Part shown: in pieces, positions 37,616 through 46,761 of the stretch
Position numbering within the stretch: position 1 is the stretch's first letter
Layout of the letters: every line of letters begins with the position of its first letter
The notes under the pieces: model-generated
The model's input: only the letters and a program-made list of their open reading frames with translations
Told to the model about the DNA's origin: nothing
Databases searched by the model: none
NCBI RefSeq assembly: GCF_004005855.1
Contig: NZ_SACL01000001.1
Coordinates: forward strand, 682,001 to 746,000
Source of the DNA: Rhodovarius crocodyli
Lineage (GTDB): Bacteria; Pseudomonadota; Alphaproteobacteria; Acetobacterales; Acetobacteraceae
Direction of reading: 5' to 3'
Length of the DNA: 64,000 nucleotides
Made by a program: the position numbers and the translations under genes

Positions 37616-37951
37616 ATGATCGTTGACCTGCGCATCTACACCTGCAAGCCGAACAAGGTGCCTGTCTTCCTCAAGATCTATGAGGAAAAGGCCTGGCCGC
37701 TGCAGCTGCAGTATCTGGAAAACTGCCTGGGCTGGTACATGACGGTGGAGGGTGAGCTGAACACCATCGTTCACCAGTGGGGCTATACTGACCAGGGCGA
37801 CCGTGAGCGCCGCCGCAACGCCATGGCGGCCGACCCGAAGTGGGGTGAGTTCGCGAAGGCCGTGGCCGAGGCGGACGTGCTGGTGAAGATGGAAAACCGC
37901 ATCCTGCGCCGCACGCCGTTCTTCGACGCCTATCTCGCCAAGAAGGGCTGA
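37616..37951 (+). CDS. NIPSNAP family protein
   Basis: A 111-residue protein with the ferredoxin-like NIPSNAP fold: MIVDLRIYTCKPNKVPVFLK at the N-terminus, then an aromatic-rich strand (LGWYMTVEGELN) and IVHQWGYTDQGDRERRR. The bacterial role is not defined, but these genes often travel with catabolic and transport operons. AAGGGGGG upstream is the ribosome site. Confidence 0.8.
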   Translation: MIVDLRIYTCKPNKVPVFLKIYEEKAWPLQLQYLENCLGWYMTVEGELNTIVHQWGYTDQGDRERRRNAMAADPKWGEFAKAVAEADVLVKMENRILRRTPFFDAYLAKKG

Positions 37952-37981
37952 GCGCCCGGGGGAAGGGGCAAGCCCCCTTCC

Positions 37982-38371
37982 CTACCGCTTCAGCACGCAA
38001 TCCATTTCGATCAGCGCGCCGCGCACCAGCGCTGTCACGCCCACGCAGGTCCGCACCGGGCGGCATTCCACCGGGATGATGCGACCATAGACCGCGTTCA
38101 TGGCGTCGTAGTCACGCTCGAACGCCGTCAGGAAGACGCGCATCGACACCAGGTTGGCCCAACCCAGATCCAACGCCTCCAGCACGCGCGCCATGTTGCG
38201 CAGCGTGGCTTCGGTCTGCGCCTCGATGCCCTCGGGGAAGGGGCTGTCGGGCGCATCGAGATCACGCGGGAACTGGCCGGTCAGATAGACGAAACCATCG
38301 GTCTCGGTCGCATGCGGGGAAGGCGATGCGCTGGGCGGAAAGCCTGGGATGACGTGGCGGATGATGGGCAC
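37982..38371 (-). CDS. RidA family protein
   Basis: A 129-residue member of the YjgF/YER057c/UK114 (Rid) superfamily. The pattern YLTGQFPRD at the start, VLEALDLGWANLVSMRVFLT in the middle and PVRTCVGVTAL ending with EMDCVLKR matches the family fold, with the Arg and Cys that shape the ligand pocket. Canonical RidA hydrolyses reactive enamines and imines. It is close to a DUF4169 gene in the same orientation. Confidence 0.85.
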   Translation of the reverse strand: MPIIRHVIPGFPPSASPSPHATETDGFVYLTGQFPRDLDAPDSPFPEGIEAQTEATLRNMARVLEALDLGWANLVSMRVFLTAFERDYDAMNAVYGRIIPVECRPVRTCVGVTALVRGALIEMDCVLKR

Positions 38372-38373
38372 TG

Positions 38374-38565
38374 TCAGCTCCGGTCGCGGCTGTCATCAAG
38401 GCGGGCACCGTCCAGCAGACGGCGTCGCTGTTCCTCCGCCTCGCGGTCAGCCTGCTTTTCGGCTGCGGTGCGGCCGAAGGCCAAGCGGTTGGCGGCGGCG
38501 TCGCGCTCGGCCTGCTGCTTCGCCCGCGCCTTGCGCGCCTTGTTGAGGTTGAAAATCTCGGCCAC
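38374..38565 (-). CDS. DUF4169 family protein
   Basis: A 63-residue very basic and helical protein: AEIFNLNKARKARAKQQAE, then NRLAFGRTAAEKQADR. This layout is that of the alphaproteobacterial DUF4169 family. The GTG at 38565 is chosen because the family begins with the residues just before EIFNLNKARK. An ATG further upstream would give an unusual hydrophobic leader. Function unknown. It is three bases upstream of the ridA start. Confidence 0.65.
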   Translation of the reverse strand: MAEIFNLNKARKARAKQQAERDAAANRLAFGRTAAEKQADREAEEQRRRLLDGARLDDSRDRS

Positions 38566-38599
38566 GGGTCCAGCATAGGCAGGAATGAGGGAGGCCACC

Positions 38600-39265
38600 A
38601 TGCCGGACATCACGCTTACCGCCGCCGACGGCCATCAGCTGAACGCCTATGCCGCCGGCCCTGCTGACGCGAAGCGCGCGCTGGTCGTCGTGCAGGAAAT
38701 CTTCGGGGTCAACAGCCACATCCGCAACGTCGCCGACCGCTTCGCCGCCCAGGGCTACGCGGTCATCGCCCCTGCCCTGTTCGACCGCAAGGAGCGCGGC
38801 GTGTCCCTGGGCTATACGCCCGAGGATGTGGTGCGCGGGCGTGACCTGCGCGCGGGCATCGACGCGGGCAAGACGCTGCTCGATGTCCTGGCCGCCGCGG
38901 CGGCCCTGCCTGCGGGCGTGAAGCGCGGCATCATCGGCTATTGCTGGGGCGGCACCGTCGCCTGGCATGGCGCAACCCGCAGCGCGGCCTTCTCGGCGGC
39001 TGTGGGCTGGTATGGCGGGGGCGTCGTGGCCGCGAAGGACGAGACGGCGGGCTGCCCCGTCCAGCTGCATTTCGGCGAGAAGGACAGCTCCATCCCGCTA
39101 TCGGATGTCGAGGCGATCCGCGCTGCCCAGCCCGGCGTGGACATCCATGTCTATCAGGGCGCCCAGCACGGGTTCGGCTGTGACGAGCGCGGCAGCTACT
39201 CGGCGCCCGACTATGAGCTCGCCCAGCGCCGGAGCCTGGAATTCCTGGCCCGGCAGCTGGGCTGA
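38600..39265 (+). CDS. Dienelactone hydrolase family protein
   Basis: A 221-residue alpha/beta hydrolase with the Cys-His-Asp triad of dienelactone hydrolases: nucleophile Cys115 in GYCWGGTV, Asp162 in GEKDSS and His190 in AQHGFGC. The conserved Glu is in VVVQEIFG. It opens lactones formed in ortho-cleavage of aromatics or similar esters. ATG at 38600 has GAGGGAGG just upstream. Confidence 0.88.
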   Translation: MPDITLTAADGHQLNAYAAGPADAKRALVVVQEIFGVNSHIRNVADRFAAQGYAVIAPALFDRKERGVSLGYTPEDVVRGRDLRAGIDAGKTLLDVLAAAAALPAGVKRGIIGYCWGGTVAWHGATRSAAFSAAVGWYGGGVVAAKDETAGCPVQLHFGEKDSSIPLSDVEAIRAAQPGVDIHVYQGAQHGFGCDERGSYSAPDYELAQRRSLEFLARQLG

Positions 39266-39269
39266 CGCA

Positions 39270-39662
39270 TCACTGCGCCGGGCGCGTGGCCTCCGCCAGG
39301 AAGGCCATCAGGTTGTTGATCTGCTCGGGGTTTCGCAGCCCCGCGAAGGTCATGGAACCCTGCGGCACCACGGCCTTGGGGTTGGCCACATAGGCGCGCA
39401 GCGTGGCGTCATCCCAGGTCAGGCCCGCTGCCGCGCGTTCCTGCATGTTGGCCGAATACCGGAAGCCTTCGCGCTGGCCGGCCCGGCGGCCCATGATGCC
39501 GTACAGGTTGGGGCCGACGCCGTTGCGGGCGGAATTGTCGATCAGGTGGCAGGCCCGGCACTGGGCAAACACCCGGCGGCCGGCCTCGACATCCCCTGCC
39601 TCCTGAGCCTGGGCCGCGCTGGCTGCCATGATCGCCAGGAGGGACATGGTGACGATGCGCAT
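39270..39662 (-). CDS. Class I cytochrome c
   Basis: A 130-residue periplasmic cytochrome. A signal peptide ends near AAQAQE. The covalent heme site is CRACH (Cys35, Cys38, His39) and the axial Met is in PQGSMTFAG (Met104). The central NGVGPNLYGIMGRRAG is typical of cytochrome c2/c552-like proteins. It lies beside, and converges with, the dienelactone hydrolase gene. Confidence 0.9.
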   Translation of the reverse strand: MRIVTMSLLAIMAASAAQAQEAGDVEAGRRVFAQCRACHLIDNSARNGVGPNLYGIMGRRAGQREGFRYSANMQERAAAGLTWDDATLRAYVANPKAVVPQGSMTFAGLRNPEQINNLMAFLAEATRPAQ

Positions 39663-39686
39663 CGTATTCTCCGTGTCAGTCGAACG

Positions 39687-40631
39687 TCAGGCCCGCTTGG
39701 CCTCAATGACGTCCCAGATGTTGCGTTCGAGTTGGATGCCGTCGAAGCGCGCCAATTCTTGCAGACCGGTGGGCGACGTGACGTTGATTTCGGTCAGGTA
39801 GCCACCGATCACGTCGATACCGACGAAGATCAGCCCACGGTCACGCAGCTCGGGACCGATGCGCGCGCAGATCTCGCGCTCCCGGTCCGTCAGCTCCGTC
39901 TTCTCCGGGCGGCCGCCCACATGCATGTTGCTGCGCGCCTCACCGGCCGCGGGCACGCGGTTGATCGCACCCAGCACCTCGCCGTTGATCAGGATGACGC
40001 GCTTGTCGCCCTGACGGACGGCGGGAAGATACTGCTGCACCATCACGGGTTCGCGCGACTTCTCGGTGAACATCTCCATCAGCGCGCCGAGGTTCGGGTC
40101 CTCCGGGCGAAGGTGGAACACGCCGGCACCGCCATTGCCGAACAGCGGCTTGACGATGATATCGCCGTGCTTGGCGCGGAACTTGCCGATCTCGGCCATA
40201 TTGGTCGTGATCAGCGTCTCGGGCATCAGTTCCGGGAAGTGGGTGACGAACAGCTTCTCGGGTGCATTGCGTACCTGGGCAGGGTCATTCACCACCAGGG
40301 TCTTGGGGTGGATGTGCTCCAGGATATGGGTGGCCGTGATGTAGGCCATGTCGAAGGGCGGGTCCTGGCGCATCAGCACCACGTCCACATCCTGGCCGAG
40401 GTCCAGTTCCACCGGCTCGCCGAAAGTGAAGTGGTTGCCCTTCTCGCGGCGCAGTTCCACCGGATGCGCCCAGGCCACCACGCGGCCTGCACGCAGCGAC
40501 AGGTGACGGACATGATAGTGCCACAGCTTGTGGCCGCGCTTCTGGGCCTCCAGCATCATGGCGAAGGTGCTGTCGCCGTCGATGTTGATGCTTTCGATCG
40601 GGTCCATCTGGACCGCAACGCGCAAGGACAT
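39687..40631 (-). CDS. gshB: Glutathione synthase GshB
   Basis: A 314-residue ATP-grasp ligase joining gamma-glutamylcysteine with glycine. The N-terminal [19 protein letters not shown] is diagnostic, followed by [13 protein letters not shown], the glycine-rich [11 protein letters not shown] and the C-terminal [10 protein letters not shown] metal-binding segment. ATG at 40631 has AGGGGA upstream. Confidence 0.95.
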   Translation of the reverse strand: MSLRVAVQMDPIESINIDGDSTFAMMLEAQKRGHKLWHYHVRHLSLRAGRVVAWAHPVELRREKGNHFTFGEPVELDLGQDVDVVLMRQDPPFDMAYITATHILEHIHPKTLVVNDPAQVRNAPEKLFVTHFPELMPETLITTNMAEIGKFRAKHGDIIVKPLFGNGGAGVFHLRPEDPNLGALMEMFTEKSREPVMVQQYLPAVRQGDKRVILINGEVLGAINRVPAAGEARSNMHVGGRPEKTELTDREREICARIGPELRDRGLIFVGIDVIGGYLTEINVTSPTGLQELARFDGIQLERNIWDVIEAKRA

Positions 40632-40714
40632 GGGTGGATCCCCTGGAATGCGTGACGGCAAATACCGCTCGGTCACATGCTTGCCAGGGTGCAGGGGCTT
40701 CGGGAAGGCCCCCC

Positions 40715-41551
40715 TTAGTTCAGGCGGTTCCTGAGCTCATCGATCAACCCGCGCAGCCGGCGATCCTCGGGCGCCAGGCGCAGGGCGCGTTCCAGCGCCG
40801 TCAGCGCCGCGCCGATGCGCTCCAGCCGCTGGTTCATCAGCCCGACCTCACGCCACAGTCCGGGATGATCGGGGGAGATGCGCAGCATGTCCTCGGCACA
40901 GTCGAGCGCCGCTGCCACGTCACCCACCCGCAGGCGCCGCAGCTTGATGTTGTTCTGAAGGCGCAGCAGCACGGCACGGCGCGTCATCGCCGTCAGCATG
41001 TTGGGCTTCAGCTCGGCCTTCTCGCCTTCCAGACGCTTGATCAGCGCGCGCAGATCCGGTGCCTCCAGCCGCGCGCCCCCATGGAACACATCGACCAGGA
41101 CGGGATTTTCCTCGCCGCGAAGGGCCACCAGGAAATGGCCCGGGAAGTCGACGCCATAGGCTTCCCAGCCGGCGGCCTCCGCCGCGTGCAGCCACAGAAC
41201 GCCCAGCGCGACAGGCAGGCCGCGAGAACGCTCCAGCACACGGATCAGATTGGCATTGGCCAGATCGTCATAGCTCTCGGCATCGCCTTCCAGGCCGAAA
41301 TAGCCATGCAGCACCTGCGCCAGGACCTGGCGCCGCGCCTCGGCATCGCCCGCATCGGCCTCGGCGGTCGCCTGGGCCACCACTTCACGCGCAATGGCCG
41401 AGAGCATGCTGCTCGCGGCAGCCCAGTCGGCCTCGGGCGCGTCGATCCTGGCAAGCTGCAGAGCCGCGGCGCCGATGTCGATCTCGGCGTCAGGAAGCTT
41501 GCCGATGGCGTCGAGCGCGAGGCGGGCCTCGGCAATGGCTGTACTGGTCAT
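40715..41551 (-). CDS. SirB1-type transglutaminase-like/TPR protein
   Basis: A 278-residue protein of the SirB1 family. The first part holds a transglutaminase-like domain ([20 protein letters not shown], then [14 protein letters not shown]). The C-terminal part is a tetratricopeptide stretch ([20 protein letters not shown] and [20 protein letters not shown]). Its precise role is unknown; SirB1 proteins are found widely in proteobacteria. Start uncertain between GTG 41560 and ATG 41551. Confidence 0.75.
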   Translation of the reverse strand: MTSTAIAEARLALDAIGKLPDAEIDIGAAALQLARIDAPEADWAAASSMLSAIAREVVAQATAEADAGDAEARRQVLAQVLHGYFGLEGDAESYDDLANANLIRVLERSRGLPVALGVLWLHAAEAAGWEAYGVDFPGHFLVALRGEENPVLVDVFHGGARLEAPDLRALIKRLEGEKAELKPNMLTAMTRRAVLLRLQNNIKLRRLRVGDVAAALDCAEDMLRISPDHPGLWREVGLMNQRLERIGAALTALERALRLAPEDRRLRGLIDELRNRLN

Positions 41552-41598
41552 TGCCGTCACATCAGACCTTGGGGCGCCGCTGGCAAGCCCCCTTCGCT

Positions 41599-41976
41599 TC
41601 AGCCCTGCTTGGCGACCATGACGCCGAGCGGGCGGCCACCCAGCACATGCACGTGGAAATGCGGCACTTCCTGGCCGGAATCCATGCCCATGTTGCAGAT
41701 GATGCGATAGCCGGTCGCCTCAAGCGGCTTTGCCACCTCGGCCACCGCGCGCCAAAGCCCCGCCACCTCCTCCGCACTCGCCTGGGTGCTGAAGTCGCTG
41801 GCGGAGACGTAGCTGCCCTTGGGAATGATCAGGATATGCGTCGGCGCCTGGGGTGCGATGTCGTGGAACGCCAGCGCATGTTCGGTTTCGAGCACCTTGC
41901 GGCACGGAATCTCGCCCTTGAGGATACGGGCGAAGATGTTGGTGGTGTCGTAGGGCGGCAGGCCATTGACGGGCAT
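41599..41976 (-). CDS. HIT family nucleotide-binding/hydrolase protein
   Basis: A 125-residue histidine-triad protein with HFHVHV near residue 108 as the catalytic triad and the preceding GYRIICNMGMDSGQ strand. HinT-like members hydrolyse nucleoside phosphoramidates and acyl-AMP. It is 16 bases downstream of hisE in the same direction. This hisF-hisE-HIT order is common in alphaproteobacteria. ATG at 41976 is preceded by CGGAGAG. Confidence 0.9.
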   Translation of the reverse strand: MPVNGLPPYDTTNIFARILKGEIPCRKVLETEHALAFHDIAPQAPTHILIIPKGSYVSASDFSTQASAEEVAGLWRAVAEVAKPLEATGYRIICNMGMDSGQEVPHFHVHVLGGRPLGVMVAKQG

Positions 41977-41992
41977 CAGAACTCTCCGGTGC

Positions 41993-42526
41993 TCAGGGCA
42001 GCTTCTTGGTATTGGCCAGCTTGACCAGCGCCTTCGGCCGCGCGGCCTTCTCGGCGATGCCGGAGATGCCCTCGCGGCGGTGAAGCTCGGTCCAGACCTC
42101 GCCCGGATTGATGCCGGCATCCACCCAGACCACCAGCAGGTGGTAGAGCACGTCCGCGCTTTCGGCGACGGTCGCCGCGCGATTACCGGCCACGGCCTCG
42201 ATCACGCACTCCACCGCTTCCTCACCCAGCTTCTGCGCAACCTTCGCGGTGCCGCGCGCCAGCAGACGGGCGGAATGGGAGTTCTCGACATCGCCCGAGG
42301 CACGGCGCTGCTCGATCACAGTCCAGAGGCGGTCCAGCACCTCGGCCGTGGCGCCGGCGGCGCTCGGCTCGAAGCTGGCCAGCGGCGCGGCCTCGGCACG
42401 GCTCACGCGCTTCGGGGCCTTGGCCTTCGGAGCCTCGATGCCGGTGGGCAGCGGCAGCGCAGCCTTCTTCTTTGCCGGCTTCGCGGCCTTGGCGGCCTTT
42501 GCCTTCGGCTTGCTGGGTTTGGCCAT
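41993..42526 (-). CDS. hisE: Phosphoribosyl-ATP pyrophosphatase HisE with a basic N-terminal tail
   Basis: The C-terminal part (about residues 62-177) is HisE, which hydrolyses phosphoribosyl-ATP in the second step of histidine synthesis. It has [20 protein letters not shown] and the [12 protein letters not shown] metal-binding helix. The first 60 residues are an unusual Lys/Ala/Pro-rich tail ([15 protein letters not shown]) resembling histone H1-like tails. Normal HisE is about 105-110 residues, so this is an extension of about 60 residues. It directly follows hisF with no gap. Confidence 0.9.
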   Translation of the reverse strand: MAKPSKPKAKAAKAAKPAKKKAALPLPTGIEAPKAKAPKRVSRAEAAPLASFEPSAAGATAEVLDRLWTVIEQRRASGDVENSHSARLLARGTAKVAQKLGEEAVECVIEAVAGNRAATVAESADVLYHLLVVWVDAGINPGEVWTELHRREGISGIAEKAARPKALVKLANTKKLP

Positions 42527-43297
42527 CTACGCCGCCTTCTCTTCAGGTCGCACAGGCCAACCGGCGACGGCCAGCGCCGCCTTGGCCTGAGCAATACGAT
42601 ACACGCCGTCGTGGAAAACGCTCGCGGCCAACAGGCCGGTGGCCCCCGCCTCCGCGCCTTCCACGAAATGTTCGAGGGAACCCACGCCACCGCTCGCCAC
42701 CAGCGGCAGGCGCACGCGCTGCCGGATCCGGCGCAGCAGCTCCAGGTCGAAGCCCCTCTTGGTCCCGTCGCGGTCCATGGAGGTCACGAGCAGTTCACCG
42801 GCGCCGAGTTCGGCCATGCGCTCGGCCCAGCCGACCGCATCGATACCGGTGGCCTTGCGCCCACCATGGGTGAAGATTTCCCAGCGCCCAGGCGTGACCT
42901 GCTTCGCGTCGATGGCCACCACGATGCACTGGCTGCCGAAGGCCTCGGCAGCGCGGCGCACCAGTTCGGGCTCCGCGACAGCGGCCGAGTTGATGCTGGC
43001 CTTGTCTGCGCCGGCCAGCAGCAGCCGCCGCACGTCGTCCACGCTACGCACGCCGCCACCCACCGTCAGGGGAATGAACAGGCTCGCCGCCGTGCGGGAG
43101 ACGACATCAAGCATCGTGTCGCGGTTCTCGTGCGTCGCGCCAATGTCCAGGAAGGTGACCTCATCGGCCCCCTGCGCGCCATAGGCAGTCGCCTGCTCCA
43201 CCGGATCTCCGGCATCGCGAAGATCCACGAAGTTCACGCCTTTGACGACGCGGCCTTCCTTCACATCCAGGCAGGGAATGATGCGGAGCGTGAGCAA
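42527..43297 (-). CDS. hisF: Imidazole glycerol phosphate synthase subunit HisF
   Basis: The 256-residue cyclase subunit of the HisH-HisF complex, a (beta/alpha)8 barrel making IGP and AICAR. It opens [19 protein letters not shown], with catalytic Asp11, and has VVAIDAKQV (second catalytic Asp, about residue 131) and [13 protein letters not shown] near the C-terminal end. It is followed immediately by hisE and then a HIT gene. Confidence 0.96.
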   Translation of the reverse strand: MLTLRIIPCLDVKEGRVVKGVNFVDLRDAGDPVEQATAYGAQGADEVTFLDIGATHENRDTMLDVVSRTAASLFIPLTVGGGVRSVDDVRRLLLAGADKASINSAAVAEPELVRRAAEAFGSQCIVVAIDAKQVTPGRWEIFTHGGRKATGIDAVGWAERMAELGAGELLVTSMDRDGTKRGFDLELLRRIRQRVRLPLVASGGVGSLEHFVEGAEAGATGLLAASVFHDGVYRIAQAKAALAVAGWPVRPEEKAA

Positions 43298-43462
43298 TTA
43301 CGGACCATTTCACGATTTGTCGGCATGACGCCGACGGACCAGACCATAACGCCGGATGCGCTGCAAATGACCTCTGGTCAAGGGCATATGACACCCGCGT
43401 TATGATATCCGCTCACCAGGATTTCCTAGACGCTTCGCGCCGTTTCCGGCAGGACGGAAGCC

Positions 43463-44182
43463 ATGGAACCGGCCGAGTCGGAGACCATCCTCCTGCAGCC
43501 CAACCCTTTCGCCGCGCCGGCACCCTGTGCGGTGCATTGGCGGCGTTCGGCGCGGGCGCGGCGGGTCTCGCTGAAAATAGATCCGCGCGAGGCCGCTGTG
43601 GTCGTCACCCTGCCGCAGCGCGCGGCCCGTCGAATGGGCATGGCCCTGCTGCATCAGCATGCGGGATGGGTTCTTCAGCGGCTCGCGGCGCTGACCCCGG
43701 TTCAGAAGCTGGAGCCCGGTGCCAGCCTGCCGATAGGCGACGTTCAGCATGAGATCGTGCACGCACCCGATCGCCGCGCGGGCGTCGCGATCGAGGATGG
43801 CAGGATCGTCGTCAGCGGCGGCCTCGAATTCCTGCCGCGCCGCATTCTGGACTTCCTGCGAGAGGAAGCCGCCCGCCGGGTCCGCTCGCAGGCCCCTATC
43901 CATGCCGCAGCGCTCGGCGTTCGCCCCCGCGCATTGCGGGTGAAGGATACGAGCAGCCGTTGGGGTAGCTGCGCGCCGGACGGCACGCTTGCGTTTTCCT
44001 GGCGCCTCGTCATGGCACCTGACTGGGTGCTGGACTACGTCGTCGCCCATGAGATCGCCCATCTGAGGGAGCTGAATCACTCCCCGCGCTTCTGGGCCCA
44101 TGTCGAAAGCCTGACACCGCATCGCCGCGCGGCCGAGGCCTGGCTCAAGCGCCACGGCCCGGCATTGCTTCGAGTGGGCTAG
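43463..44182 (+). CDS. YgjP-like M48-type metallopeptidase family protein
   Basis: A 239-residue protein of the DUF45/YgjP group. The zinc site is HEIAHL (His196, Glu197, His200) followed by His206 in ELNHSPRFW. The preceding DTSSRWGSC is the diagnostic conserved segment. The N-terminal half has no known function. It overlaps the convergent CBS-domain gene by 4 bases. Confidence 0.85.
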   Translation: MEPAESETILLQPNPFAAPAPCAVHWRRSARARRVSLKIDPREAAVVVTLPQRAARRMGMALLHQHAGWVLQRLAALTPVQKLEPGASLPIGDVQHEIVHAPDRRAGVAIEDGRIVVSGGLEFLPRRILDFLREEAARRVRSQAPIHAAALGVRPRALRVKDTSSRWGSCAPDGTLAFSWRLVMAPDWVLDYVVAHEIAHLRELNHSPRFWAHVESLTPHRRAAEAWLKRHGPALLRVG

Positions 44183-44880
44183 ACGGCCGCCATCATGCCG
44201 GCCGGCATCGGCTGGGTATTGTCCAGCACGGCGCGCACGCCAGGCACGTTCATCGCCAGCACCTGCAGACCGCGACGGACACCGTCATGCTGGGTGAAAC
44301 CCTCGAAGCGCACGACCCCGTCTTCGACCTGCACGGTGGTGTAGACACCGTTGGCCCACGGTTCGCGCTTCATCGCGATCAGAACGGCCTCACGCAGCTC
44401 CGCATCCGGCACTTCCTGGGGAACCGTCACGGGCCCGACGAGCGCACGCAGCAGATCGGCACGGGAAACGAGGCCCAGCAGGCGGCCGCCTTCCACCACC
44501 AGAACGCGGCGGATGTGCTTTTCCTCCATCACATGGGCGATCTCGTCGGCAGTCGCCTCCGGCCCGACGGAGATCGCGCCTTCGGTCATCACGTCACGGG
44601 CGGTCACGCCATGGGTGCGCGCGTACCGCTCGGCGCGGGCCACGGGGTCGGTGAACAGGCTGCGGAAGAAGCCCATCGGCGCATCCTTGAGCCCCGCCAG
44701 ACGGGCGATCAAATCCGCCTCCGTCACCACGCCCAGCACCTGCCCGGCCTTGTCGAGGACCGGGGCCGCCGAGATGCCTCGGCCCGACAACAGCCGGGCG
44801 ATGGCATCGACGCTCATTTCAGGGCTGATGGCGATGACGCTGCGCGTCATCAACTCCGCAGCCTTCGGCATGACGCTCAT
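44179..44880 (-). CDS. CBS-domain protein with C-terminal BON domain
   Basis: A 233-residue protein in three parts: a first CBS domain (residues about 7-60, RSVIAISPEMSVDAIARLL), a second CBS domain (about 93-148, EGAISVGPEATADEIA and LVVEGGRLLGLVSRADLL) and a BON domain at about 160-230. CBS pairs bind adenosyl ligands and BON domains bind membranes or phospholipids, so a sensor role is likely. The ATG at 44880 has AAGGAGG seven bases upstream. Confidence 0.85.
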   Translation of the reverse strand: MSVMPKAAELMTRSVIAISPEMSVDAIARLLSGRGISAAPVLDKAGQVLGVVTEADLIARLAGLKDAPMGFFRSLFTDPVARAERYARTHGVTARDVMTEGAISVGPEATADEIAHVMEEKHIRRVLVVEGGRLLGLVSRADLLRALVGPVTVPQEVPDAELREAVLIAMKREPWANGVYTTVQVEDGVVRFEGFTQHDGVRRGLQVLAMNVPGVRAVLDNTQPMPAGMMAAV

Positions 44881-45029
44881 GGGAACCTCCTTCGGATCTG
44901 GGGGCACCATGGCCTGCACCGCAGAACACCGCCTTGATCCGCATCAAGCGACGGAAAGGGCTTTCAAGCCCGGCTCCGCTTGCCTAAACTTTTCTCAAGA
45001 TTGGTGCCTGTCGCACCGGAGGAAACAAG

Positions 45030-46007
45030 ATGACCAAGACTTTCGCCGCGCCTCGTCGGGCCTTGCTGGGTGCCGGGCTGAGCCTGCCGCTGATCGGGCG
45101 CGCCCAGGCGCAGGCCCAGCAGTTCTCCATCGCCACGGGCACCACGGGCGGCGTGTACTATCCGCTCGGCGGGGCGCTCGCGAACTACATCACCCGGGCA
45201 ATCCCGGGTTCCGCCGCCACGGCGGAGGTGACCGCGGGCTCCACCGCCAATTTCCAGCTGCTGGGCGCCAACCGCGCGCAGATCGTCTTTGGGCAGGTCG
45301 ATGCAGCGGTCGATTCCATCCGAGGCGCCGGTCAGTTCCGCGGCCGTGTGGTGCCGACCCGCGCCATTGCGGTGCTCTACACCAACCGCATGCAGATCGT
45401 GACCACTGCCGACCGCAACATCCATTCCATGGCGGATCTCAAGGGCAAGCGCATTTCCACGGGCGCACCGCAATCAGCGACCGAGCTGTTTGCCGCCCGC
45501 GTCATCGAGGCCGCCGGCCTCGACCTCGCCCGTGATTTCCGTGGCCGCGAGCGCCTCTCGCCGGCTGAGAGCACGGCCGCGATCCGCGACGGCAAGATCG
45601 ACGCGTATTTCTTCGTCTCCGGCGTGCCGACCAGCGCCATCACCGACCTGGCGGCGACGCCCGGCACTCAGCTTGTCCTGATCGACCACGCCGATCTGGC
45701 GGCGAAGATCGTGGAGAAGAACGGTCCGGTCTATTTCGCCGAGGAGATCGCCGCCGGCACCTATCCGGGGCAGACGACGCCCAACAAGCAGCTCTCGGTG
45801 GCCAACATCCTCGCGGTGCGCGAGGACATGCCTGCCGATACCGTCCGCAAGCTGCTGGAGATCACCTGGCAGAACCGTGAGGACTGGGCACGCGTCCATT
45901 CCGCGGCCCGCGACTTCACCCTGGCGGTTCAGAAGAGCGCCGCTGCCGGCGTGCCCTGGCACCCGGCCGCCGAGGCCTTCTGGCGCGCGCAGGGCGCCAC
46001 GCTCTGA
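45030..46007 (+). CDS. TAXI-family TRAP transporter solute-binding protein
   Basis: A 325-residue exported protein. A signal peptide with PRRALLGAGLSLP ends near AQAQQ. The mature N-terminal IATGTTGGVYYPLGGALANY is the hallmark of the TAXI group, with the later STGAPQSATELF. No TRAP membrane subunit (DctQM type) is adjacent, so this is another orphan binding protein. Ligands of the group include glutamate or other dicarboxylates. Confidence 0.85.
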   Translation: MTKTFAAPRRALLGAGLSLPLIGRAQAQAQQFSIATGTTGGVYYPLGGALANYITRAIPGSAATAEVTAGSTANFQLLGANRAQIVFGQVDAAVDSIRGAGQFRGRVVPTRAIAVLYTNRMQIVTTADRNIHSMADLKGKRISTGAPQSATELFAARVIEAAGLDLARDFRGRERLSPAESTAAIRDGKIDAYFFVSGVPTSAITDLAATPGTQLVLIDHADLAAKIVEKNGPVYFAEEIAAGTYPGQTTPNKQLSVANILAVREDMPADTVRKLLEITWQNREDWARVHSAARDFTLAVQKSAAAGVPWHPAAEAFWRAQGATL

Positions 46008-46029
46008 CCTAGGGCGAGGGGGACTGGCC

Positions 46030-46503
46030 TCAGTCCTCCTCTTCCTCGGGGACCGGCGCGACCGGCAGAAGCCGCGTTTCCTTCACCGAGGACAGCGCCA
46101 CGTCCACCGCCAGCCGCTCAAGACCCGGCAGGCTACGCAGCTCCGCCGTGACGAATGCCTCGAGCCCGGCCATATCGGCGAAACGCAGCTTCAGCAGGTA
46201 CGACCAGTTGCCGGTCATGTGGTGACACTCGAGCACCGCCTCGTGGTCCTGCATCGAGGCGCGAAACGCTGCCTCGCCGCTTCCCGGCTTCAGCGCCAGC
46301 CGCACGAAGGCCAACAGAGGGCAGCCGACCTGCACCGGGTCCAGCGCTGCATGCCAACCGATGATGACGCCCCGCTCCTCCAGGCGCTTTTGGCGCTCTG
46401 CCGTCGCGGAGACGGACAGACCCGCGATCTTCGCCAACTCGGCGAGGCCCGCGGCACCGTCATTCTGCACCGCAATGGCAATCTTTCGGTCAATCTCGTC
46501 CAT
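46030..46503 (-). CDS. Lrp/AsnC-family transcriptional regulator
   Basis: A 157-residue regulator. The N-terminal helix-turn-helix reads LAELAKIAGLSVSATAERQKRLEERG and the C-terminal RAM-like ligand domain contains HHMTGNWSYLLKLR. Members sense amino acids. It ends 23 bases from the convergent TAXI gene. Its own 258-base upstream region separates it from the ornithine decarboxylase gene. Confidence 0.9.
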   Translation of the reverse strand: MDEIDRKIAIAVQNDGAAGLAELAKIAGLSVSATAERQKRLEERGVIIGWHAALDPVQVGCPLLAFVRLALKPGSGEAAFRASMQDHEAVLECHHMTGNWSYLLKLRFADMAGLEAFVTAELRSLPGLERLAVDVALSSVKETRLLPVAPVPEEEED

Positions 46504-46735
46504 GGCCGGACAGTATCCCGCCTTTCAGCTCGTGAAAAGGAATTCCTCGCCCGCAGAGGAAACGGTGGGGCCGGCGGCTGCACGTTGATCGCGCGCCACC
46601 GGCCCCCGGGACCCACCGTGACCTGGCACAGCCCGTGGCCAGGGGCAGGCCGCCAGGCGGCTCCACCCCCACCAATCCAGGCACGCCCCAGCCAAGCCGG
46701 GGCGGCGCACAAGGCCCGATGGGTTATCGGATAAC

Positions 46736-46755
46736 GGGGCGCGCCCGCGCGCCCC
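46736..46755 (-). terminator. GC-rich hairpin after the ornithine decarboxylase gene
   Basis: GGGGCGCG (46736-46743) and CGCGCCCC (46748-46755) form a perfect 8-bp stem with a 4-base loop, 6 bases past the stop codon. There is no T-tract, so it is a possible mRNA 3' end or stability hairpin rather than a clear intrinsic terminator. A separate 13-base palindrome, GTTATC-G-GATAAC, lies at 46723-46735. Confidence 0.4.
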
Positions 46756-46761
46756 GGATGC

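Noticed and set aside
37955-37980. GC-rich inverted repeat after the NIPSNAP gene
   Set aside because: The stem is imperfect and no T-tract follows, so it was not called a terminator.
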